A stretch of 13,242 nt of DNA from Streptococcus sp. (lineage in GTDB: Bacteria; Bacillota; Bacilli; Lactobacillales; Streptococcaceae): positions 1 to 13,242 of the forward strand of contig JAPJPE010000028.1 in assembly GCA_030825825.1 (NCBI GenBank), read 5' to 3'. The translations under genes were made by a program, and so were the position numbers. Below the pieces are notes generated by a model. It was not told where the DNA came from. It searched no databases and saw only the letters and a list, made by a program, of their open reading frames with translations. Shown here piece after piece: positions 7,800-13,242 of the stretch. Numbering within the stretch: position 1 is the stretch's first letter; every line of letters begins with the position of its first letter.

Positions 7800-10700
7800 T
7801 CAAACAAGCATTTTTGACAAGAGAAGAAATCAAGGCCCTTCAGGACCAAGAAGCAGCTTCTACCAAAGAGCAAAAGCGGACACCAGAACAGATCGATGCC
7901 ATCTATAGTTCGGGGACCAATATCCTGGTGTCAGCCTCTGCTGGATCAGGAAAGACCTTTGTCATGGTGCAGCGGATACTGGATCAGATACAGCGTGGCA
8001 TTTCGATTAAGGAGCTCTTTATTTCGACCTTTACGGTCAAGGCAGCAGGTGAGCTCAAGGAGCGTTTGGAAAGTGAACTTGGAAAAGCCCTGCAAGCGAG
8101 CGATGATCCAGAGCTCAAGCAACACCTGGCCCGTCAAATTACAGATGTCGCCACCAGCGATATCGGAACCATGGACTCCTTTACCCAAAAGGTCCTAACG
8201 CGCTATGGCTATTTGCTTGGGTTGGCGCCTCAGTTTCGGATTTTACAAAACGCTAGTGAGCAACGCCTCTTACAAAATGAAGTCTTTCAAGCTGTTTTTG
8301 ATCGCTATTACCAGGGAGAAAACCAAGAAGCCTTTGTGCATATGGTCAAGAATTTCACCGGCCAGCGCAAAAATTTGACCTTGTTTAAAGAACAGGTCTA
8401 CCAGATCTATGACTTTCTTCAGTCGACCAGTGATCCGGAGAAATGGCTGGAAGAGCATTTTCTAAAAGGCTATGAGGAGACCGATTTTGACCAGGTTGAA
8501 GGCGATCTGATGGAGAGCATCCAGCAGGCCCTTTATGAGGCAGAAAGCTTTTTTGCCTTTCATTTGTCCAATGAGGGCCAAGCATTTGGCAAGGCCAAAT
8601 ATTTGGAAGCTGTAGAAGAGGTGCTCGATCAGATTGGAAGCCTGACAGGGCGCGTTAATAAAAAGCAACTAACCTCTGTCCTAAAGGCGGTCGTGGCGAT
8701 TAGTCGGGCTTCAAATGGGGGATCCTTGACCAACAGAGCCCGTAAGGAAGAGTTAAAAGACTTAGTCACGGCTTATAATCAGGATAAAACCATACATATC
8801 AACCGCCTCAGAGACTTGGAAAATCAGCTCTATCAGCTGGAATTTCAACAAGCTTTCCACCAAGAAGAAGGCCCCATGCTCTCCTTGCTACGGGACTTTA
8901 TCAGAGACTTTTCTCGCGCTTACTTGGAGCGAAAAATCCAAGAAAAAGCTTATGAATTTGGGGATATCAGTCATTTTGCGATTCAAATTTTAGAGCAATT
9001 CCCAGAGGTGAGACAAGCCTATCAAGAAAGATATCATGAGGTCATGGTCGATGAGTACCAGGATACCAACCACACCCAAGAGCGGATGTTAGATTTGCTG
9101 TCAAATGGCCACAATCGCTTCATGGTGGGGGATATCAAACAATCCATTTACCGCTTCCGTCAGGCAGATCCACAGATTTTCAATGATAAATTTAAAGCCT
9201 ATCAAGAAGAAGGGGCGAAAGGGCGGTTGATCCTTCTCAAGGAAAATTTCCGGAGTCATGTGGAGGTATTAGACGCGACCAATGATGTCTTTCGCCATTT
9301 GATGGACGAAGAGGTAGGAGAGATTGACTACAATCAAACCCACTATCTAGTTGCAGGAAGCGACAAGCAGCGGATGGCCTTGCCACAACATCGGGCTGAA
9401 TTTTTGCTCTATGATGGTAGCCAAGACCAGGAAGAAAAGGACGAAGACGAGGAAGCAACCCTTGGACTTGAGACGGTTTCTAGGGGAGAAATTCTTCTAG
9501 TGATCAAAGAAATTTTACGCCTCCATCGGGTAGAAAAAGTACCCTTTAAAGAGATCACACTCTTGACCGCGACTCGAACGCGAAATGACGCCATTCTGGA
9601 AGCCTTTGACCAGTACCATATCCCGATTGTGGCAGATAGCGGACAGGCGCATTATCTTGAGTCGCTGGAAGTGATGGTCATGTTGGATACCTTGCGGACC
9701 ATCAACAACCCCTTGCATGATTATCCCTTAGTGGCCCTCATGAAATCCCCCATGTTTGACTTTGATGAAGATGAGCTGGCACGGATTTCCTTACAGACGC
9801 TTCCAGAGCAAAAGCAAGTGGCCTTCTACCACAAGGTCCAGTTAGCCCTTGAAAAGACTGCAGAGCAGGCACGGTTGATTGATGCCAAGCTCTCAGCTAA
9901 AATCGAGAATTTCCTCAAAGTTTTATCTACTTGGAGAGCTGCTGCCAAGACCTCTTCGCTCTATGATTTGCTGTGGAAAATCTATGAGGATCGCTATTAC
10001 TATGACTATGTCGGCGCACTTCCAAATGGGGCCCAGCGCCAGGCCAACCTCTATGCCTTGACGCTTCGGGCCAATGATTATGAAAAAGCCAGCTTTAAGG
10101 GTTTGTCGCGCTTCATTGCCATGATCGACAAGGTGATCGAAAATGAACACGATTTGGCCAGCGTCCCTCTTGCGGCTCCAAAAGATGCCGTCCAGCTCAT
10201 GACCGTCCATAAGAGTAAGGGGCTGGAATTCAAGTATGTCTTTATCCTCAATATGGACAAGGCCTTTAACCGCAAGGATCAATCGGGACCGATTATCCTC
10301 AGTCGTCAAAAAGGGATTGGCTTTAAATATGTTGCGAACCTGCCGGTTGAGACAGAGAATCCAGCTGCTCCAGAATCCATTCGCCTGCAGATCGAAACGC
10401 CTTGCTACCAACGGAACGTGGAAGAAACAAAATTGGCCACAATTTCGGAGCAGATGCGTCTTCTTTATGTCGCTATGACACGGGCCGAGCTCAAGCTCTA
10501 TCTGGTCGGAAAAGGCCGGGAGGACAAACTGCGTGATACCGATTGGGGGACCAGTCGCAATGGCAAGCTAGATCCAGAGAAGCGAAAAGAATGGACCTCT
10601 TATCAGGACTGGCTCTTTGCTATTCAAGATGTATTTACCAAGAATACCCTGGCCTATGACACGCGTTTTGTGACAGACGAAGACCTGACACCAGACCAGC

Positions 10701-11461
10701 TGGAGCCCATAGAGAAGGAGAAGAATTCCCGCCTGGATCAGCTCAAGGATATCCGTCAGTCAGAGGATATTCGTCGGGCCTTGGATATCTTGGAAAATGT
10801 TGATCGGCTCAATCAGCTCTATGCTCCGGCCATTCATTTACCAAGTGTCCGTACTCCAAGTCAGATCAAGAAATTCTACGAGCCAGTCATGGATGCCAAT
10901 GGCGTCCAGATCATGGATGCAAAGACTGTGACGCCTGACTTTGAGCTTCCAACTTTTGGTCAAGAAAAAGCTGTGACAGGAGCCCAAGTCGGTAGTGCTG
11001 TCCATGAACTCATGCAGCGCGTGCCTCTTGAAGAAGAAATCACGCTAGAGACGCTGCATCAAGCCTTGGAGCAAGTTCAAGCGGAGCCAGCGGTCAAAGC
11101 CCGCATCAAGCTAGAGGCCATCCTTGCTTTCTATGAGACACCTTTGGGGACCTTGCTTCAAAAAGAAGCCTCTCGAGTCCGGCGCGAAGCTCCCTTTGCC
11201 ATGCTGAAGAAAGATCCAGCTAGTGGAGAGGACTTTGTCGTGCGGGGGATCCTGGATGGTTACTTGGTGCTAGAAGACCGGATCCTACTCTTTGATTATA
11301 AGACGGATCACTACAAGGTTCCTAGCCAATTGGTCGAACGCTACCGGGATCAGCTCGATCTCTATGCAGAAGCTCTTCGTCGTTCTTATGGCAAAGAGCA
11401 AGTAGAAAAATACCTCGTGCTTCTAGGTGGCCCCCATCTAGAAGTGGTGAAAGTGGAGTAA
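7796..11461 (+). CDS. rexA: RexA, AddA-type helicase-nuclease subunit
   Basis: RexA (1221 residues) is the ATP-driven UvrD-like 3'-5' helicase and second nuclease of the RexAB recombination complex. The superfamily 1 motifs appear in order: Q motif RTPEQIDAI, Walker A SASAGSGKT (46-54, Lys53), Walker B VDEYQDT (Asp419-Glu420), GDIKQS (445-450), ENFRS (483-487), VHKSKGLE (804-811) and RLLYVAMTR (888-896). The C-terminal RecB-family nuclease has GSAVH (His1070), GILDGY (Asp1154) and FDYKTD (Asp1167, Lys1169), so it should be active. The start is the ATG at 7796: AAGGAGG (7779-7785) lies ten bases upstream and ATGA overlaps the rexB stop. An in-frame TTG at 7763 is unsupported. Length and motif spacing are normal for AddA/RexA, with no frameshift. 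Confidence 0.97.
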   Translation: MIKQAFLTREEIKALQDQEAASTKEQKRTPEQIDAIYSSGTNILVSASAGSGKTFVMVQRILDQIQRGISIKELFISTFTVKAAGELKERLESELGKALQASDDPELKQHLARQITDVATSDIGTMDSFTQKVLTRYGYLLGLAPQFRILQNASEQRLLQNEVFQAVFDRYYQGENQEAFVHMVKNFTGQRKNLTLFKEQVYQIYDFLQSTSDPEKWLEEHFLKGYEETDFDQVEGDLMESIQQALYEAESFFAFHLSNEGQAFGKAKYLEAVEEVLDQIGSLTGRVNKKQLTSVLKAVVAISRASNGGSLTNRARKEELKDLVTAYNQDKTIHINRLRDLENQLYQLEFQQAFHQEEGPMLSLLRDFIRDFSRAYLERKIQEKAYEFGDISHFAIQILEQFPEVRQAYQERYHEVMVDEYQDTNHTQERMLDLLSNGHNRFMVGDIKQSIYRFRQADPQIFNDKFKAYQEEGAKGRLILLKENFRSHVEVLDATNDVFRHLMDEEVGEIDYNQTHYLVAGSDKQRMALPQHRAEFLLYDGSQDQEEKDEDEEATLGLETVSRGEILLVIKEILRLHRVEKVPFKEITLLTATRTRNDAILEAFDQYHIPIVADSGQAHYLESLEVMVMLDTLRTINNPLHDYPLVALMKSPMFDFDEDELARISLQTLPEQKQVAFYHKVQLALEKTAEQARLIDAKLSAKIENFLKVLSTWRAAAKTSSLYDLLWKIYEDRYYYDYVGALPNGAQRQANLYALTLRANDYEKASFKGLSRFIAMIDKVIENEHDLASVPLAAPKDAVQLMTVHKSKGLEFKYVFILNMDKAFNRKDQSGPIILSRQKGIGFKYVANLPVETENPAAPESIRLQIETPCYQRNVEETKLATISEQMRLLYVAMTRAELKLYLVGKGREDKLRDTDWGTSRNGKLDPEKRKEWTSYQDWLFAIQDVFTKNTLAYDTRFVTDEDLTPDQLEPIEKEKNSRLDQLKDIRQSEDIRRALDILENVDRLNQLYAPAIHLPSVRTPSQIKKFYEPVMDANGVQIMDAKTVTPDFELPTFGQEKAVTGAQVGSAVHELMQRVPLEEEITLETLHQALEQVQAEPAVKARIKLEAILAFYETPLGTLLQKEASRVRREAPFAMLKKDPASGEDFVVRGILDGYLVLEDRILLFDYKTDHYKVPSQLVERYRDQLDLYAEALRRSYGKEQVEKYLVLLGGPHLEVVKVE

Positions 11462-11464
11462 ATC

Positions 11465-11782
11465 ATGGCAATTGCACAGAAAAACATCGAACGGATCCAA
11501 AGAATGGAAGGTTATTTGAATGACTATGCCAAGACTTTGGAAGAAACCAAAAAAGCAGTGGATCAGCTAAGAGAGCATCAAGAAAGCTATATCCAACTGC
11601 GCGATTATTATAGTAGTCAGGCCTATTTTGATGATTTGGACTTGTCCAATCAAGCTGACTTTCCAGCAGATCTACCATGTGGTGTCTTGTCCGAAGATGC
11701 CGTCTATGATTTATTAGACGAGCATTTTCAGATGGGAGTCGAACTCTTGGAGATCGCAACGAAGATGATCAAAGAACGGTGA
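11465..11782 (+). CDS. DUF4298-like small protein of unknown function
   Basis: This 105-residue, cytoplasmic-looking protein starts three bases after the rexA stop, with GGAG (11455-11458) six bases before the ATG, so it is almost certainly the third gene of the rexBA operon. Residues about 6-45 (for example IERIQRMEGYLNDYAKTLEE) are highly charged and heptad-like, suggesting a helical hairpin or coiled coil. The middle has an aromatic and acidic patch (YYSSQAYFDDLDL), and a second amphipathic helix closes the protein. There is no signal peptide, membrane segment or nucleotide-binding motif. I assign it to DUF4298 from recalled resemblance; no function is known to me. The neighbourhood suggests a link to recombination or simple hitch-hiking in the operon. 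Confidence 0.85.
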   Translation: MAIAQKNIERIQRMEGYLNDYAKTLEETKKAVDQLREHQESYIQLRDYYSSQAYFDDLDLSNQADFPADLPCGVLSEDAVYDLLDEHFQMGVELLEIATKMIKER

Positions 11783-11793
11783 ATTCATTCTTT

Positions 11794-11991
11794 ATATTTT
11801 ATCTTTCCTTAGGTGACGGCGGACGCTAGCGAACTTCTACGAAGTTCCATAGCTAATTATTGAGCCCCTTCGTTCTTGAAATTCTTAGCTCAGGCTAAAA
11901 CAGTTCCCCGAACTGTTTTACTCTCAATAATTCCGAGTACCTGAAACAGCTCCTGTTTCAGGTACTTTTGTCACTGCGGAAAGAAAAATAT
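11794..11991. repeat. Nested inverted-repeat element with four-way-junction folding potential
   Basis: The ends are imperfect inverted repeats. ATATTTT-A-TCTTTCC (11794-11808) pairs with 11978-11991 with one bulged A, and GTGAC (11813-11817) pairs with GTCAC (11970-11974). Inside are three arms. Arm 1 spans 11825-11853, with 4 and 7 bp around a TAC loop. Arm 2 is a perfect 10-bp stem (11855-11864 with 11923-11932) enclosing a perfect 11-bp hairpin (11896-11906 with 11910-11920). Arm 3 is a 13-bp perfect hairpin (11937-11949 with 11953-11965). The arms are separated by only one to four bases. It resembles a MITE-like intergenic repeat or a structured RNA. I cannot match it to BOX or RUP. Its copy number in the genome is unknown from here. 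Confidence 0.6.
11935..11970 (+). terminator. Strong intrinsic terminator of the rexBA operon
   Basis: GTACCTGAAACAG (11937-11949) and its exact complement (11953-11965) form a 13-bp perfect stem with a CTC loop, followed by TTTTG. It is the last arm of the nested palindromic element and probably ends the rexB-rexA-DUF4298 transcript about 155 bases after the last stop codon. Confidence 0.8.
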
Positions 11992-12084
11992 GTAAATGAT
12001 GACATAGAGAATTGTGGGATTACTTGACTAATTCATTGGATATTTCGACTGACTTATTAAAATGTAAAAGCAACTAACAGATAC
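11992..12084. other. Intergenic stretch without recognised content
   Basis: These AT-rich bases lie between the palindromic element and the next terminator. TTGACT at 12024-12029 has no -10 hexamer at a workable distance, and no open reading frame with a ribosome site is visible on either strand. Confidence 0.5.
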
Positions 12085-12116
12085 AAAAAAAGCTCCGGTT
12101 TCCCGGAGCTTTTTGA
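12085..12116. terminator. Bidirectional terminator downstream of the DUF3042 gene
   Basis: AAAAAGCTCCGG (12087-12098) and CCGGAGCTTTTT (12103-12114) form a perfect 12-bp stem with a TTTC loop, A runs on the left and T runs on the right. It lies four to six bases after the minus-strand stop codon (12121-12123), so it ends the DUF3042 transcript. It can also catch read-through from the rexBA side. Confidence 0.88.
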
Positions 12117-12120
12117 ATGA

Positions 12121-12291
12121 TTAGTGTGAGACACGGCGACGTGCTGCTTTTTTGCGGTTTTCTTCGATGAAAGCTGCTTTTTGTTCTTCTGGTTCGATTA
12201 CTTTTTTCTTGAATGTGTAAACTGCACCTGCGACAGCAGCAACTGTACCAGCAACACCAGTAACAAAACCTTTACCAAATCCTTTAGCCAT
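12121..12291 (-). CDS. DUF3042 family membrane microprotein
   Basis: This gene encodes 56 residues, starting MAKGFGKGFVTGVAGT and ending KKAARRRVSH. A Gly/Ala-rich hydrophobic segment (about residues 8-27) is followed by KKK, an acidic-basic helix (IEPEEQKAAFIEENRKK) and an arginine-rich tail, so it is likely a single-pass protein with its charged tail in the cytoplasm (positive-inside rule). The whole sequence matches my recollection of DUF3042, a short family of Lactobacillales and related Firmicutes with no known function. AAGGAG lies eight bases before the ATG. It has its own terminator downstream and is divergent from miaA across an 83-base gap, so it is a one-gene transcript. Frequent GCT, GGT and AAA codons suggest good expression. 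Confidence 0.9.
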   Translation of the reverse strand: MAKGFGKGFVTGVAGTVAAVAGAVYTFKKKVIEPEEQKAAFIEENRKKAARRRVSH

Positions 12292-12325
12292 GAGAATTTC
12301 TCCTTTTCTGAACTTTAAATATTTA

Positions 12326-12334
12326 TGTTATAAT
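12326..12334 (+). promoter_or_regulatory. Extended -10 promoter of miaA
   Basis: TGTTATAAT has a perfect TATAAT (12329-12334) with the TG of an extended -10 element. A weak -35 (TTCTGA, 12306-12311) lies 17 bases upstream. Transcription near 12341 would give miaA a leader of about 34 nt. Confidence 0.65.
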
Positions 12335-12357
12335 ATATGGTAACGAAAAAACGTGAA
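12330..12357 (-). promoter_or_regulatory. Candidate promoter of the DUF3042 gene
   Basis: On the minus strand TTCACG (12352-12357) and TATTAT (12330-12335) are 16 bases apart, matching the consensus at four and five positions. The -10 overlaps the -10 of the miaA promoter on the other strand, so the two promoters could compete. Other AT-rich hexamers nearby make the exact choice uncertain. Confidence 0.45.
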
Positions 12358-12374
12358 TTTTGCAAGGAAAAACG

Positions 12375-13242
12375 ATGAAAACCAAGATAATTGTGATTGT
12401 GGGACCGACTGCTGTTGGAAAAACAGCTCTTGCGATCGATTTGGCGCAAGCCCTCAATGGTGAAATTATCAGTGGCGATAGTCAACAAGTCTATCGCAAG
12501 CTGGATATTGGAACAGCCAAGGCGACACCAGAAGAGCAAGCTGCAGCTCCCCATCATTTGATCAATGTGCGGGAGGTGACCGAGTCTTACTCAGCTTTTG
12601 ATTTTGTAAGAGAAGCCAAGACTGCGATTGAAGAGATCACAGCCCGAGGTAAGCTTCCTATCATTGCAGGTGGGACGGGCCTTTACATACAAAGTCTGCT
12701 CGAAGGTTATCATCTGGGTGGTGAAGTTCCTCATGAAGAGATTCTGGCCTATCGCGCTCAATTGGACTTGTTGTCGGACGAAGACTTGTACCAAAGAGTG
12801 GCGGAGCAAGGACTTTTGATTCCTCAACTCAATCGACGTCGGGCCATGCGGGCTCTTGAAATTGCGCATTTTGGGCAGGACCTCGCAAACGAAGAGACCG
12901 ATTATGAACCCTATCTCATCTGTCTAGATGATGAACGGTCCTTGATCTATGATCGCATCAATCGCCGAGTAGATCGCATGCTAGAGGAGGGCTTGCTGGA
13001 TGAAGCTCGGTGGCTCTATGATGACCATCCGGAAGTTCAGGCAGCTAAAGGCATTGGTTACAAGGAATTCTTTCCTTACTTTAAGGGAGAACAGAGCCTT
13101 GAGGAAGCCAGTGAGATCCTCAAGCGCAATACGCGTCGTTTTGCCAAACGGCAGCTGACCTGGTTTCGAAATCGGATGGAAGTAAAATTTTACGCCATTT
13201 CTGCCCCCCACTTCAAGGAGCAGGTTCTTGCAGATGTAAAGG
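12375..13242 (+). CDS. miaA: MiaA, tRNA dimethylallyltransferase (3' end cut by window)
   Basis: MiaA transfers a dimethylallyl group from dimethylallyl diphosphate to N6 of adenosine 37 in tRNAs reading codons that begin with U, which stabilises codon pairing and reading frame. The 289 residues present include the P-loop GPTAVGKT (10-17), SGDSQQVY with Asp35, GGTGLY, KGIGYKE (225-231) and AKRQLTWFR (257-265), all typical of the family. MiaA of streptococci is about 294 residues, so only a few codons and the stop should lie beyond the window. AAGGA (12364-12368) is six bases before the ATG. The reading frame is open to the edge with no sign of damage. Confidence 0.96.
   Translation, partial: MKTKIIVIVGPTAVGKTALAIDLAQALNGEIISGDSQQVYRKLDIGTAKATPEEQAAAPHHLINVREVTESYSAFDFVREAKTAIEEITARGKLPIIAGGTGLYIQSLLEGYHLGGEVPHEEILAYRAQLDLLSDEDLYQRVAEQGLLIPQLNRRRAMRALEIAHFGQDLANEETDYEPYLICLDDERSLIYDRINRRVDRMLEEGLLDEARWLYDDHPEVQAAKGIGYKEFFPYFKGEQSLEEASEILKRNTRRFAKRQLTWFRNRMEVKFYAISAPHFKEQVLADVK

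Noticed and set aside
9923..10411. 162-codon minus-strand open frame inside rexA
   Set aside because: It is antisense to RexA helicase motif V, without a ribosome site or recognisable product.
11794..11991. BOX or RUP element
   Set aside because: The arm sequences do not match the BOX boxA/boxC or RUP sequences that I can recall, so only a generic repeat is claimed.
12024..12060. Promoter from TTGACT at 12024
   Set aside because: The nearest -10-like hexamer, TATTAA at 12055, is 25 bases away, and no gene follows on the plus strand before the terminator.
1..13242. tRNA or rRNA genes, CRISPR arrays, insertion sequences, prophage or toxin-antitoxin genes
   Set aside because: No cloverleaf, direct-repeat array, transposase or integrase motif was seen. 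Nearly all the sequence is accounted for by core genes.

Overview
The window looks like a chromosomal core-genome segment of a Streptococcus, probably an oral viridans type. The basis is protein resemblance only: a RexB/RexA pair instead of AddB/AddA, a pneumococcus-like glutathione peroxidase, a DUF3042 microprotein beside miaA, and streptococcal-style extended -10 promoters and tail-to-tail terminators. The species cannot be fixed from the sequence. I see no rRNA, tRNA, CRISPR array, transposase, prophage gene or restriction system.

Layout. Bases 1-60 hold the terminator of a gene lying to the left. A canonical promoter (92-120) and a leader of about 125 nt with alternating complementary segments precede two overlapping genes (251-1996 and 1986-3854) for the two halves of a heterodimeric type IV ABC exporter of the LmrCD/EfrAB kind. 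A bidirectional terminator (3858-3890) separates them from a convergent glutathione/thioredoxin peroxidase gene (3891-4373, minus strand). That gene is divergent from the rexB-rexA-DUF4298 operon (4533-11782), with one extended -10 promoter for each direction in the 159-base gap.

RexB and RexA form the AddAB-type helicase-nuclease that resects double-strand breaks and loads recombination at Chi. Both nuclease sites and all RexA helicase motifs look intact, while RexB has lost its Walker A motif and the iron-sulfur cysteines of classical AddB. The third gene encodes a 105-residue protein of unknown function.

The stretch 11783-12120 has no gene. It holds a nested inverted-repeat element of about 200 bp (11794-11991), which can fold into a compact four-way junction and whose last arm is a strong intrinsic terminator, and then a second, bidirectional terminator. 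A 56-residue DUF3042 gene too short for most ORF cut-offs follows on the minus strand (12121-12291). It is divergent from miaA (12375 to the window edge, cut a few codons before its end), and the two share overlapping promoters.

No new multi-gene system is evident. The best candidates for something undescribed are the nested palindromic element, the four-segment leader of the ABC operon, and the small DUF4298 protein co-transcribed with the recombination nuclease.
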